22,842 nt of DNA. It comes from a virus. The notes beneath the pieces were generated by a model. That model worked only from the letters and a program-made list of their open reading frames with translations. It had not been told where the DNA came from and did no database searches. The DNA lies in IMG/VR virus record IMGVR_UViG_3300042691_050911, positions 1 to 22,842 of that record. One strand, written 5' to 3'. Positions 5,765 to 13,358 of the stretch are shown piece by piece. Each line of letters starts with the position of its first letter. Position 1 is the first letter of the stretch. The translations under genes and the position numbers were made by a program.

Positions 5765-7765
5765 CTGTATTTTGATTTCTTCTTTATCAACTTTGATGTG
5801 GTACTTTTTATTTTCCAAAATTTTACCAGTCAAAACTTCCTCGGAAAGAAGGTCTTCAACTTTGTCTTGGATTGCTCTTTTGAGAGGTCTTGCACCATAG
5901 AGGTCATCAAATCCAATTTTAGCTAAATGTTCTACTAAAGTTTCATCATAAGAAATAAGATAATTTTGTTCCTCAAGTCTTGTAACTAATTTTTTGAGTT
6001 CAATATCTGTGATTCTTTTGATGTCCTCTTGAGACAAAGAATTGAAAACTACTGTGTCATCAATTCGGTTAATGAATTCAGGAGAGAAAAAGTTTTTCAT
6101 CTCTTTCATTAACATCTGTTTTTTTGCTTCCTCGTTTGAATATGAATTTGAACTAAATCCAATTCCTGTTCCGAAATCTTGTAGTTTTTTAACACCCAAA
6201 TTAGAAGTAAGAATAATCAAAGTATTTTTGAAATTGATTTTTCTACCTAAACTGTCGGTAACGTGTCCGTCATCTAAAATCTGAAGAAGAACCGTGAATA
6301 CATCTTTGTGTGCCTTTTCTACCTCGTCGAACAAAATCACTGAATAAGGTTTGTTTTTAACTTTTTCTGTGAGTTGTCCACCTTCATCATAACCAACGTA
6401 ACCTGGAGGTGCACCTACTAATTTGGAAACGGTATGTTTTTCCTGATATTCACTCATATCAACTCTAATCAAAGAGTCTTCAGTACCAAACATTTCTTTC
6501 GCTAATTGTTTAGCCAAGTGAGTTTTACCAACCCCTGTGGAACCTAAAAACACAAATGAACCAATAGGACGATTGGGGTCTTTGATACCGAGTCTGTTAC
6601 GTTTGATTGATTTTACAATTTTTTTAACAGCCTCATCTTGACCAATTACTTTATCCATAAGAATCTTATCAAGATTCAATAGAGCTTTAGTATCGTCAAC
6701 ACTCATTTTGGTTACAGGGATTTTTGTCATATTGGAAACAACATCATACACATCGTTCAAGACAATTTGTTGTTTGTCTTTCTCTAATTGCTCTTCAAAT
6801 TTTCTTTTCTCCGCATCAAGTTTGTCGATTAACTTTTTCTCGGTGTCACGAAGTTGAGCTGCTTTCTCGTAGTTCTGTTTTTTTACAACATCCATTTTTG
6901 CATTTCGAATTTCTGCTGCTTTTTTCTTGAGTTCTTCGATTACTTCAGGTACTTTGAGTTCTGTTTGCATTCTTGCACCTACCTCATCCAATATGTCGAA
7001 TGCTTTATCAGGAAATTCTCTGTCTGTTATATAACGGTCTGCAAGTTTTACACAAGTTTCAATAACTTCATCGGAGTAATAAACTTTATGAAAAGATTCA
7101 TATTTGTCACGGACATTTTTCAAAATCTGAATTGTCTCGGCAACCGTGGACGGTTCCACCATAACTTTTTGAAATCTACGTTCCAAAGCTCCATCTTTTT
7201 CTATGTTTTTACGAAACTCATCTAAAGTTGTTGCACCGATACATTGAAGTTCGCCACGAGAAAGAGCGGGTTTAAAAATATTGGAACCATCCATAGAACC
7301 AGCTGAGTTACCTGAACCAACCAAAGTATGAATTTCGTCGATGAAAACGATAATGTTCGGGTTTGCTTGAAGCTCTTCGATGATAACTTTCATTCTTTCT
7401 TCGAATTGCCCTCTGTACTTTGTACCAGCAACAACCGATGTCAAATCGAGATTAACGATTCTTTTATCGACAAGATTACGAGGACAATCTCCATTTACAA
7501 TCTTAATTGCAAGTCCCTCAACGATTGCGGTTTTACCACAACCAGGTTCACCAATAATGATTGGATTATTTTTCTTTCTACGAGATAGGATTTGAGCGAT
7601 TCTCAAAATTTCACGGTCCCTTCCAATAACGGGGTCAAGTTTACCTTGTTCTGCTAACTTATTCAAATCTCTACTGAAGTTATCCAGAACGGGAGTAGTT
7701 GTATCAGAATTTTGTTTCTGTTTCTTACTCATTGTCTTGTCATCATCGTCTAATAAATCATTCAT
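5750..7765 (-). CDS. clpC: ClpC-type AAA+ unfoldase lacking the N-domain
   Basis: 671 residues with two AAA+ modules. D1: Walker A GEPGCGKT (72-79), Walker B IIVFIDE (138-144), arginine finger in ALERRF. Middle domain about 270-345 with a UVR-like YEKAAQLRD, which is the ClpC rather than ClpB type. D2: Walker A GSTGVGKT (408-415), Walker B SVILFDE (475-481), pore loop GYVGYDEGG (455-463) and an IGF tripeptide at about 535-537 in the position of the ClpP-docking loop, followed by [10 protein letters not shown]. Cellular ClpC is about 810-850 residues because a double-repeat Clp_N domain comes first; here D1 begins after only about 25 residues with an acidic stretch (LLDDDDK). It should unfold proteins and may feed them to host ClpP. 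It is divergent from hsp20. Family certain; ClpP docking inferred. Confidence 0.96.
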   Translation of the reverse strand: MNDLLDDDDKTMSKKQKQNSDTTTPVLDNFSRDLNKLAEQGKLDPVIGRDREILRIAQILSRRKKNNPIIIGEPGCGKTAIVEGLAIKIVNGDCPRNLVDKRIVNLDLTSVVAGTKYRGQFEERMKVIIEELQANPNIIVFIDEIHTLVGSGNSAGSMDGSNIFKPALSRGELQCIGATTLDEFRKNIEKDGALERRFQKVMVEPSTVAETIQILKNVRDKYESFHKVYYSDEVIETCVKLADRYITDREFPDKAFDILDEVGARMQTELKVPEVIEELKKKAAEIRNAKMDVVKKQNYEKAAQLRDTEKKLIDKLDAEKRKFEEQLEKDKQQIVLNDVYDVVSNMTKIPVTKMSVDDTKALLNLDKILMDKVIGQDEAVKKIVKSIKRNRLGIKDPNRPIGSFVFLGSTGVGKTHLAKQLAKEMFGTEDSLIRVDMSEYQEKHTVSKLVGAPPGYVGYDEGGQLTEKVKNKPYSVILFDEVEKAHKDVFTVLLQILDDGHVTDSLGRKINFKNTLIILTSNLGVKKLQDFGTGIGFSSNSYSNEEAKKQMLMKEMKNFFSPEFINRIDDTVVFNSLSQEDIKRITDIELKKLVTRLEEQNYLISYDETLVEHLAKIGFDDLYGARPLKRAIQDKVEDLLSEEVLTGKILENKKYHIKVDKEEIKIQKKGR

Positions 7766-7780
7766 AGTTTTTAATTTTTA

Positions 7781-7812
7781 CAAATGTGAATCAAAAATTG
7801 GACACTACCAAA
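7781..7812 (-). promoter_or_regulatory. Candidate promoter for clpC
   Basis: The minus strand reads TTTG (7812-7809), a 20-nt spacer and CACATTTG (7788-7781), one mismatch from the Bacteroidota TAnnTTTG box. The ATG lies 15 nt further on. The TTTG element falls between the arms of a GACACT/AGTGTC inverted repeat, which would suit a repressor site. Confidence 0.4.
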
Positions 7813-7921
7813 ATTTTTGACAAAGTGTCATAACTTTTTTTTATTTATGTAATTTTGTCAGTGATACAAAAAAAGAACTTACTTTTTGTCATCGATTTGA
7901 GAGAAGGCACGTAAGTTGACA
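7799..7921. promoter_or_regulatory. Phased TGTCA/TGACA boxes between clpC and hsp20
   Basis: TTGACA (7817-7822), GTGTCA (7825-7830), TTGTCA (7855-7860), TTGTCA (7886-7891) and TTGACA (7916-7921) occur in this 199-bp divergent region. The last four start 30, 31 and 30 bp apart, about three helical turns. GACACT (7801-7806) and AGTGTC (7824-7829) form an inverted repeat. This looks like a set of operator half-sites for a shared chaperone regulator. It is not a CIRCE element. Confidence 0.4.
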
Positions 7922-7929
7922 ACAACAAT

Positions 7930-7937
7930 TATAAATA
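7930..7937 (+). promoter_or_regulatory. TATAAATA box before hsp20
   Basis: TATAAATA lies 27 nt before the hsp20 ATG. It matches the T4 late-promoter box in sense orientation and is the reverse complement of the motif seen before most other genes here. Confidence 0.3.
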
Positions 7938-7964
7938 ATAAATTTTTAAATAAAAACTAAAACC

Positions 7965-8363
7965 ATGATTTATTTGAACAACGACTTCAATGAAATGTTT
8001 GACAAAATTTTTGGACAAACACAAACATCTCCCCATTGGAAAACTACATTAGTAACCAAATCAGAAGACTCTGAAAGTTATGAAATAAACCACACGAATG
8101 ACGGAGCTTATCTATTTTTTGAAGCACCAGGTTTCAACAAATCGAATCTCAAAGTCGAAATGGAAAACGGGGTTCTTTATATTAACGGTAAGAGAACTTT
8201 TAAGTTAAATGGAGAAGAAAAAGTAAGAACAATAAAAAAAGAATTTAGAGTTGGAGATGATTACAACGCTTCATCGATTGAAGCAACTATAGAAGATGGT
8301 TTACTTACGGTATTCGTACCTAATTACAAGAAACAAGAAAAGAAAAGAATCAGTCTCCTCTAA
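7965..8363 (+). CDS. Small heat-shock protein (Hsp20/alpha-crystallin)
   Basis: 132 residues. An alpha-crystallin domain spans about residues 36-125: AYLFFEAPGFNKSNLKVEM, NGVLYINGKR, the conserved EDGLLTVFVPNYKK block (A-x-x-x-n-G-v-L class), and a C-terminal RISLL, which resembles the I-x-I/V motif used for oligomer contacts. The N-terminal arm (DFNEMFDKIFGQ) is short. Hsp20 proteins hold unfolding clients without ATP. Small Hsp genes are known in T4-like phages, notably cyanophages, where a role in head assembly or stress protection is suspected. The gene is divergent from clpC across a region with repeated TGTCA boxes and is closed by a strong terminator. Its leader AAAACTAAAA is also found before two structural genes. 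Confidence 0.95.
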   Translation: MIYLNNDFNEMFDKIFGQTQTSPHWKTTLVTKSEDSESYEINHTNDGAYLFFEAPGFNKSNLKVEMENGVLYINGKRTFKLNGEEKVRTIKKEFRVGDDYNASSIEATIEDGLLTVFVPNYKKQEKKRISLL

Positions 8364-8376
8364 ATAGACATCCGTT

Positions 8377-8405
8377 AATCCCTCACTCTTTGGTGGGGGA
8401 TTTTT
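8377..8405 (+). terminator. Strong intrinsic terminator after hsp20
   Basis: A 10-bp stem (8377-8386 with 8393-8402, one G-T pair) encloses a 6-nt loop and is followed by TTTTT overlapping its 3' arm. The stop codon of the convergent dioxygenase gene lies within the stem. Confidence 0.85.
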
Positions 8406-8925
8406 CTTTCCAATCCACTATCATATGTATTCTGTCAATATCTCCGTTATTCTCAACCCAATGAATGTATTCATCGTTAGCGATTTCCCAAATTTCTCCT
8501 ACTTTTAAATTTTTACTTTCTTTATTTATGTAGAAATAACAATCATCATTTGTTTGTATCGGAATGTGTAATCTTCTAAATAACTTGGCAAATTTGAACG
8601 TGTCAATATGTTTTGCAATTTTTTTCTTTGATGGTAAATTTACCATTATACAAGATTGAATATCACCCTCACCCAAAAGTTCCGAAATTTGTGTGGTCAA
8701 GTTTTTTATGGGTTTTTCAAAATGTTCAAAGTTTTCTGTCAATTTGATTTCATCGATTGAAAATTTCTCATCAAAAATAACTGGTATAGTTTTAGTTTCT
8801 TGGAAACAGGCAAATTTTTCTTGTCTGAAAGTATATCCATCCCAACTCAAACCGCTTGAGTTTAAACATTCAAAAAACTCTGTCGTATTTAACTTACCAA
8901 TAAATTTAAAAGGGGGTCTAATCAT
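8383..8925 (-). CDS. Aspartyl/asparaginyl beta-hydroxylase-like Fe(II)/2-oxoglutarate dioxygenase
   Basis: 180 residues. The C-terminal half has the family's order of motifs: His106-x-Asp108 (KHIDTF) as metal ligands, RRLHIPIQT (117-125) as the R-x-H-x-P block, GEIWEI (143-148), and His155...Arg165 in HWVENNGDIDRIHMIVDW as the distal metal ligand and 2-oxoglutarate anchor. AspH-like enzymes hydroxylate Asp or Asn side chains of proteins, and free-living relatives act on small substrates or lipids. The N-terminal 90 residues have no motif I can name. Gene length is close to that of minimal bacterial AspH-like proteins. It is convergent with hsp20, sharing terminator sequence, and divergent from the KTSC gene over 42 bp. 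The substrate is unknown; a virion protein or a ribosomal protein would be reasonable guesses only. Confidence 0.8.
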   Translation of the reverse strand: MIRPPFKFIGKLNTTEFFECLNSSGLSWDGYTFRQEKFACFQETKTIPVIFDEKFSIDEIKLTENFEHFEKPIKNLTTQISELLGEGDIQSCIMVNLPSKKKIAKHIDTFKFAKLFRRLHIPIQTNDDCYFYINKESKNLKVGEIWEIANDEYIHWVENNGDIDRIHMIVDWKEKSPTKE

Positions 8926-8931
8926 ATAATA

Positions 8932-8939
8932 TATTTATA
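8932..8939 (+). promoter_or_regulatory. TATTTATA motif before the KTSC gene
   Basis: A perfect TATTTATA lies 28 nt before the ATG at 8968, in the divergent gap shared with the dioxygenase gene, whose strand reads TATAAATA here. Confidence 0.5.
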
Positions 8940-8967
8940 TTCATCAACTTTAATTTATAAATTAACC

Positions 8968-9210
8968 ATGGCAATAACTAAAGAAATTATCGATGGTACA
9001 AAAATTACCAATGAGATAAAATCATCGAATCTCAAAAAAACTGTGTACGACACCGAGTCAAAGAAACTTTTAGTTGAATTCAATAATAATACAAAGTACG
9101 AATACGAAGATGTCCCACACCAAATCTATACAAGGTTTAGGTTATCAGAATCACAAGGAAAATATTTTATTGCAGAAATTTCAAAAAAATACAAATACAA
9201 AAAAGTATAG
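8968..9210 (+). CDS. KTSC-domain protein, 80 residues
   Basis: The sequence from about residue 18 to the end follows the KTSC domain pattern: SSNLKKTVYD, then KKLLVEFNNNTKYEYEDVP, then a helix and SQGKYFIAEISKKYKYKK. These small domains are named after an example next to lysyl-tRNA synthetases and are common as stand-alone genes in phages and bacteria. Their molecular role is unproven; nucleic-acid or ribosome-related binding has been suggested from context. It is preceded by a perfect TATTTATA motif and followed by the nucleotidyltransferase after 21 bp that contain another copy. The ATG is preceded by an A/T-rich leader and no Shine-Dalgarno sequence. Confidence 0.8.
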   Translation: MAITKEIIDGTKITNEIKSSNLKKTVYDTESKKLLVEFNNNTKYEYEDVPHQIYTRFRLSESQGKYFIAEISKKYKYKKV

Positions 9211-9219
9211 TTCCCTGAC

Positions 9220-9227
9220 TATTTATT
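9220..9227 (+). promoter_or_regulatory. TATTTATT motif before the nucleotidyltransferase
   Basis: TATTTATT ends 4 nt before the ATG at 9232. A nearer ATG at 9228 is followed by a stop after two codons. As at 3652, the gap is too short for an ordinary -10 box with a leader. Confidence 0.45.
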
Positions 9228-9231
9228 ATGG

Positions 9232-9963
9232 ATGAATAATTTTCAGAAGATAATTAATAGTTTTTCTCTACAAGACACTTTAAATCCAAAAGTTTGGAAA
9301 AATCCAAGTAATCCTCAAGAGTCCAAAATGGTTCCGAAGGTACGAGTTGCTTTGGAAAAGATTGCAGAAAAATTTATCGATTACTTGGGCGATGACGTTT
9401 TCGTAGAAGACGTTGTACTCATGGGTTCGTTAGCAAATTATAATTGGTCCGAGTATTCAGATTTTGATTTACACATTATGATTGATTTCCAACAGTACGA
9501 AAAAGATGCGGAACTGTTCAAAGAACTTTTTGATTTGAAGAAAAAGGATTTCAATTCGAAACATGACATAAAAATTTTTGGTTACGATGTAGAATTATAT
9601 GCCCAAGGTTCTGATGAACCAAATGCAAGTACTGCAGTATATTCAATAATGAACGATGAATGGTTAAAAGTACCGAAAAAAGAAGATTTGAAAATTGATT
9701 TGGACTATCTGAAAACCAAAATTGAGTGTTGGACTCAAAAGATAGATGATGCTATAGAGGACAAAGACTTGAAAAAATTGAATCAACTAAAAGAAAAAAT
9801 AAAAAATTATAGAAAATCGGGTTTGGAGAAAGAAGGAGAATTTTCTTACGAAAATTTAGTTTTCAAATTTCTCAGAAGGTCGGGACACATAGAAAAATTA
9901 TTTGACACGATAAATAACGTTGAAGATAAGGAATTGTCCGTTGAGAATAAATTGGAATCTTAA
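9232..9963 (+). CDS. Nucleotidyltransferase-fold protein
   Basis: 243 residues. The motif GSLANYNWSEYSDFDLHIMID (residues 65-85) is the G-S-x(9)-S-D-x-D signature of the polymerase beta superfamily, with Asp77 and Asp79 as metal ligands. A third acidic residue is likely in GYDVELY at about 117-122. The C-terminal 90 residues are helical and charged (DKDLKKLNQLKEKIKNYRK), as in enzymes that carry a substrate-binding helical domain. The family includes tRNA nucleotidyltransferases, antibiotic adenylyltransferases, MNT toxin-antitoxin partners and phage proteins of unknown target. No HEPN partner lies next to it, so a toxin-antitoxin reading has no support. The likely reaction is transfer of a nucleoside monophosphate to an unknown acceptor. 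Confidence 0.85.
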   Translation: MNNFQKIINSFSLQDTLNPKVWKNPSNPQESKMVPKVRVALEKIAEKFIDYLGDDVFVEDVVLMGSLANYNWSEYSDFDLHIMIDFQQYEKDAELFKELFDLKKKDFNSKHDIKIFGYDVELYAQGSDEPNASTAVYSIMNDEWLKVPKKEDLKIDLDYLKTKIECWTQKIDDAIEDKDLKKLNQLKEKIKNYRKSGLEKEGEFSYENLVFKFLRRSGHIEKLFDTINNVEDKELSVENKLES

Positions 9964-9982
9964 ATTATTCGTACCAATCGTA

Positions 9983-9990
9983 TATTTATA
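9983..9990 (+). promoter_or_regulatory. TATTTATA motif before the Thr/Pro repeat gene
   Basis: A perfect TATTTATA lies 13 nt before the ATG at 10004; the gap is almost pure A. Confidence 0.5.
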
Positions 9991-10003
9991 AAGAAAAAAA
10001 TAA

Positions 10004-10816
10004 ATGGCGTTTTCATATTATATTGCGAGTCCCTGTAGTGGAGGAAGTGACATTTTCATAAAATCAGAAGAATTCCTCATTTCTGGTAAAATTTACGAAC
10101 TTACAATCTCTTCAAGTGTCGCTTGTTGGACTGTAGTTTCTGGTCCCACAACTCCATTAGCTCAGACCGCAACTATATTTACAGGACCTTGGAACTCTTG
10201 TGTTGAATGTTTACAGGATATTACGCCCACTCCTACCGCTTCTATTACACCTACACCAACCCAAACCGCAACTCAAACTTCCACGCCTACAAATACACCT
10301 ACTCCAAGTATCACTGCAAGTAATACACCGACACCAAGTATCACTGCAACAAATACTGGTACTCCTACTCAAACACCAACAAATACAGGCACTCCTACTC
10401 AAACACCAACAAATACCCAAACTCAAACACCAACAAACACGGCAACACAAACTGGCACACCTACAAATACACCTACACAAACTGGTACCCCAACACCAAG
10501 CATTACAGCTAGTAACACACCAACACCAAGCATTACTGCGACAAATACAGGAACCCCAACTCAAACACCTTCGAACACACCAACTCAAACACCAACAATC
10601 ACACCAAGCCCAACACCTACACACACACCATGGCCTTTAACAGGATATAGTGTTGATAATCAATACGCATATACAAGTGAATGTTGTTATCCGCCAACAG
10701 GTGATACAACTTCCAACACCGCTTATCCACATCCTATTGATACTGACGCAGTAGGTGTTCCTTTCGTTCAGTTAAACGCAGTTAGAATAGGTGGATTTAA
10801 CGGATTAAATAATTAA
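10004..10816 (+). CDS. Thr/Pro-repeat protein, probable virion surface or fibre component
   Basis: 270 residues in three parts. Residues 1-72 form a compact domain with four Cys ([24 protein letters not shown]). Residues about 73-208 are almost only Thr, Pro, Gln, Asn, Ser and Ala, built from TPT, TQTP, TNT and TGTP units; a 27-residue block starting PTPSITASN occurs twice, 64 codons apart, with different synonymous codons. Residues 209-270 form a second non-repetitive domain with a Cys pair (SECCYPP). There is no signal peptide. The layout resembles a stiff or disordered linker between two small domains, as found in phage tail or head-decoration proteins. It has its own TATTTATA motif and starts the late gene run. 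Function is inferred from position and composition only. Confidence 0.8.
   Translation: MAFSYYIASPCSGGSDIFIKSEEFLISGKIYELTISSSVACWTVVSGPTTPLAQTATIFTGPWNSCVECLQDITPTPTASITPTPTQTATQTSTPTNTPTPSITASNTPTPSITATNTGTPTQTPTNTGTPTQTPTNTQTQTPTNTATQTGTPTNTPTQTGTPTPSITASNTPTPSITATNTGTPTQTPSNTPTQTPTITPSPTPTHTPWPLTGYSVDNQYAYTSECCYPPTGDTTSNTAYPHPIDTDAVGVPFVQLNAVRIGGFNGLNN
10229..10629 (+). repeat. Degenerate short-period repeat coding for Thr/Pro linker
   Basis: Units of ACACCAACA, CAAACACCAACAAATAC and similar fill this stretch. Two long blocks start at 10298 and 10490 (192 bp apart). The copies differ mostly at third codon positions, so the peptide is better conserved than the DNA. Confidence 0.8.
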
Positions 10817-10836
10817 AACTAAAAATTGAGTATAAA

Positions 10837-12123
10837 ATGGCAGATTTAAAACCAATTGGCAGTGAAAAACTTACAGGCCAAGATAAATTAAAAAGAATCA
10901 TGGAGATTGCTAGATACAAAGAAGCAAATCCATCAAATATCAACGAAACGTCAACTAAAGAATTTGGAATTACTTTAGCAGATGGTAATGACTATCAAAT
11001 CGTAAAAGAAAAACAAGGTTATATCATTAAAAAAGGAATTACTGAATCGATGGCTGACTATATTGAGCCGATGAAGAATAGAAAGTATTATTCTTCATAT
11101 TCTCAAGCTTTGAAGAGATTGAACCTTTTAACAAAGGAACTCAACAGGTTAAACGAGAACGAGGAGGAAATTTCTATGTTCGGAGAACAAAGGAAAGTGG
11201 TTTTGAAGACCCCTAAACCAATGGGAAATCCAGAAGGGGAGGCGGTTCCACCACCTCCACTAGCTGAACCACCTGCAGTTCCTGCTCCAGCGTTACCACC
11301 ATCACCTGATGCTTCTGCCGCACCAAGTGACTTACCGGTACCTGTTGAAGGTGGAGAAGATATGCCTCCAGCACCTGAAGGAGAAGAAATGCAAGCAGAT
11401 GTAGAATCTGAAGTTTCACCTGAAGGAGATGAGATGCAAGCAGACGTTGATGTGGAAACAGGTGATGAAAAAGTTACATTCAAAACAATTCAAAAACTTA
11501 CAGGAAAACTTACCCAAAAAATAAGAGTGTTAGATGGTGAAGAAGGGATGACATCTGAAAACATAAAATATGTTATCAATATGGTTTTATCTTCATTAGA
11601 TTTACAGAATTTAAGCGAGGAAGATAAAGAAGAAATTATTTCGAAGTTCGAAGAAAGTTCAGAAGATTTGGGCGCAGACGATATGGAAGGAACCGATTTA
11701 ACTGATGACAGTGAGGTTGAAGATATTCAAGCAAGTATGGACACTGAAGTTGAACAAGGAGGTGACATGCAAGCAGAACCTGAAATGAAAGAATACGGTC
11801 ACGGAGCAATTGTAGACAGTATTTTCAAAGAATCTAAAATTGATAAAGTTATTTCAAAATATTTCGAAGTAACAAAAAAGGAAATTTTAGAATCGAAGAA
11901 AAATAAAGTTGAAAGATTTAAAGTGAAAAGAGAAGAACTTAACAAGAGAATGGAACCTGTTAAGAAAATGTCTGAAACACGTGAACAACAATTAGCTTCT
12001 CAAAAATTTTTGGAGGAAAACATAAGTTCTTACTTGGTTGGGAAAACAAACAAGAAAAACTTGGTTTTTGAAAACATTAAAGGGGAACAAGTAAAAATTT
12101 CTCCTGAAGGATTATTGGTATGA
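10837..12123 (+). CDS. Uncharacterised late phage protein with Pro-rich and acidic linkers, 428 residues
   Basis: I do not recognise the family. Residues 1-118 look folded and basic (GQDKLKRIMEIARYKEANP; an ITLADGNDYQIVKEKQGYII strand pair). A Pro/Ala-rich linker follows (about 128-170), then an acidic segment with a repeated EG(E/D)EMQADV unit (about 182-207) and a third weaker copy, GGDMQAEPE. Residues 208-270 form a helical module (FKTIQKLTGKLTQKIRVLDG ... LSEEDKEEIISKFEES). The end is long, charged and probably coiled coil (about 335-405). The composition suggests an internal or scaffold-like head protein. It is translated together with the next gene: its stop TGA overlaps that gene's start in ATGA. 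The leader contains AAAACTAAAA and no Shine-Dalgarno site. Confidence 0.85.
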   Translation: MADLKPIGSEKLTGQDKLKRIMEIARYKEANPSNINETSTKEFGITLADGNDYQIVKEKQGYIIKKGITESMADYIEPMKNRKYYSSYSQALKRLNLLTKELNRLNENEEEISMFGEQRKVVLKTPKPMGNPEGEAVPPPPLAEPPAVPAPALPPSPDASAAPSDLPVPVEGGEDMPPAPEGEEMQADVESEVSPEGDEMQADVDVETGDEKVTFKTIQKLTGKLTQKIRVLDGEEGMTSENIKYVINMVLSSLDLQNLSEEDKEEIISKFEESSEDLGADDMEGTDLTDDSEVEDIQASMDTEVEQGGDMQAEPEMKEYGHGAIVDSIFKESKIDKVISKYFEVTKKEILESKKNKVERFKVKREELNKRMEPVKKMSETREQQLASQKFLEENISSYLVGKTNKKNLVFENIKGEQVKISPEGLLV

Positions 12124-12515
12124 GTTATTTGATATTCGTAAACGGACTCGGTCCCAACTATAAAGGGGACAACCTTTATGAATTCATTTTCTCGGATACC
12201 AAAGATGTTTGGGGAGATTCTTGGGAAAGTAAACCATCAAATGGATATCCCGCACCTCCCGAACTAAAATATATTAAAAGAGTAGGAGTTCTGAGAAATA
12301 CTGATGTAAAATTGGATTTGATTCAGAACTCCGATTTTTTTTGTATGATAGATGCCTTGGATGACGTGGTGGCTATGGCTTGGGAACCGGAAGAAGTACA
12401 AGGACAAAAAAGAATGGTTTTCCATTTTGGGGAAACCGAACAAGAAATAAAAGATAGGCTCTATGAAAGAGATTTTATCTTGGAATTTGAAAAGAAAGTA
12501 GTTTATGAAAATTAA
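12120..12515 (+). CDS. Uncharacterised phage protein, 131 residues
   Basis: The start ATG overlaps the stop of the gene before it (ATGA), and its own last codons overlap the start of the next gene by 11 bp, so translational coupling across three genes is likely. The sequence starts MSYLIFVNGLGPNYKGDNLYEFIFS and contains GDSWESKP, a central strand-rich part, and VVAMAWEPEEVQGQKRMVFHFGETEQEIKDRLYERDFIL near the end (shown here in two overlapping ideas: a strand pair and a closing helix). It is acidic, with no Cys cluster, signal or membrane segment. I do not know a family for it; position suggests a minor structural or assembly role. Confidence 0.8.
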   Translation: MSYLIFVNGLGPNYKGDNLYEFIFSDTKDVWGDSWESKPSNGYPAPPELKYIKRVGVLRNTDVKLDLIQNSDFFCMIDALDDVVAMAWEPEEVQGQKRMVFHFGETEQEIKDRLYERDFILEFEKKVVYEN

Positions 12516-13356
12516 CATCAAAGCTTTACAACTTATTGAGAAAGGGTTGTCTGCTAAAACAGTAAGTAAATTGAATGAATCTGAAATCAATGTCTTACAT
12601 AGTAAATTATTAATGTCCGAGGCTGTGAAAGAAATACCTGCCAAAAAAAGTTATTTGGTTGATAAAGGCGGTGGGGAACTACCACCAAACCCCAAAGGGT
12701 ATGAGGTAAATGTTAACACTGACGGTACAACTACTGTGACTGCAAAAGAATCTGAAGTCAAAGAAGAAGATAATGTTGACATGGAAAAAGACCCATTCGA
12801 ACTACAGTCAACTCAAGACAAAAGACAAGTAGGTCCGAGTGATTATGGTGATAATCCTCAAGTTGACAAAGAAGAGGATGCTGACGATGCTGATGGTATG
12901 GGTATTATGGAAATGAAAAAGAAAAAGGTCAATCCTTGGGCTATTTGCACTGCCCAACTTGGTAAAAAATTTAAAACAACAGAAAGACATCTTTGGAATA
13001 CAAAACAAAAAAACAAATATGAGAGATGTGTGAAGGATGTGAAACAGAGTTTGAAAGAAGGAAAAAATCCTGTATCTTTATTTTTGGAATCAAAAATTAT
13101 GAATATTGTGGAAAAGAATATCCCTGCAAGAATTACAAAAGGGGACTTGATGAAGTTTTTACAGGAAGACACTAAAACTGCTCCTGCAAAACCTAAAACA
13201 AAACCCAAAACTACACCTGACGAAAAACCTAAAACAAGACCTAAACATCCTGGAAAAAATCCGAATCCCGGTGAAAATCCTGCACCAAAAGCAGTTTCTC
13301 CTGAAAAGGCGAAAGATGAAGTTTTAGATTTGATAATGAAATTATTAGAAAATTAA
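12505..13356 (+). CDS. Uncharacterised late phage protein with NPWAICTA motif, 283 residues
   Basis: Residues 1-45 are helical and include SKLNESEINVLHSKLLMSE. A long acidic, disordered-looking part follows (about 75-133). The only compact block is about 139-180: NPWAICTAQLGKKF, then KYERCVKDVKQSLKEG. A Trp/Cys...KYERCV arrangement of this type recurs in small uncharacterised phage proteins, to my recollection, but has no assigned function. The C-terminus has a Lys/Pro-rich linker (KPKTKPKTTPDEKPKTRP at about 229-246) and a short final helix. The pattern of small motifs tied together by charged linkers fits a scaffold or internal head protein. It overlaps the previous gene by 11 bp and is followed after 2 bp by the next. 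Confidence 0.8.
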   Translation: MKINIKALQLIEKGLSAKTVSKLNESEINVLHSKLLMSEAVKEIPAKKSYLVDKGGGELPPNPKGYEVNVNTDGTTTVTAKESEVKEEDNVDMEKDPFELQSTQDKRQVGPSDYGDNPQVDKEEDADDADGMGIMEMKKKKVNPWAICTAQLGKKFKTTERHLWNTKQKNKYERCVKDVKQSLKEGKNPVSLFLESKIMNIVEKNIPARITKGDLMKFLQEDTKTAPAKPKTKPKTTPDEKPKTRPKHPGKNPNPGENPAPKAVSPEKAKDEVLDLIMKLLEN

Positions 13357-13358
13357 AA

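Noticed and set aside
7799-7921. CIRCE heat-shock operator before clpC/hsp20
   Set aside because: The CIRCE consensus TTAGCACTC-N9-GAGTGCTAA is not present; the boxes are TGTCA/TGACA.
9232-9963. MNT/HEPN toxin-antitoxin pair
   Set aside because: Only the nucleotidyltransferase-type gene is present; neither neighbour has a HEPN R-x(4-6)-H motif.
10211-10624. Long minus-strand open frame rich in Cys and Trp
   Set aside because: It is the mirror of the ACA/CCA-type repeat codons and has no independent coding signs.
10229-10629. CRISPR-like array
   Set aside because: Repeats are short, imperfect, in frame and encode a continuous Thr/Pro peptide; there are no unique spacers of constant length.
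11103-11483. Minus-strand Ser/Gly-rich open frame opposite the Pro-rich linker
   Set aside because: Composition follows from the complementary strand of Pro, Ala and Glu codons; similar shadows occur at 18013-18345 and 21245-21589.
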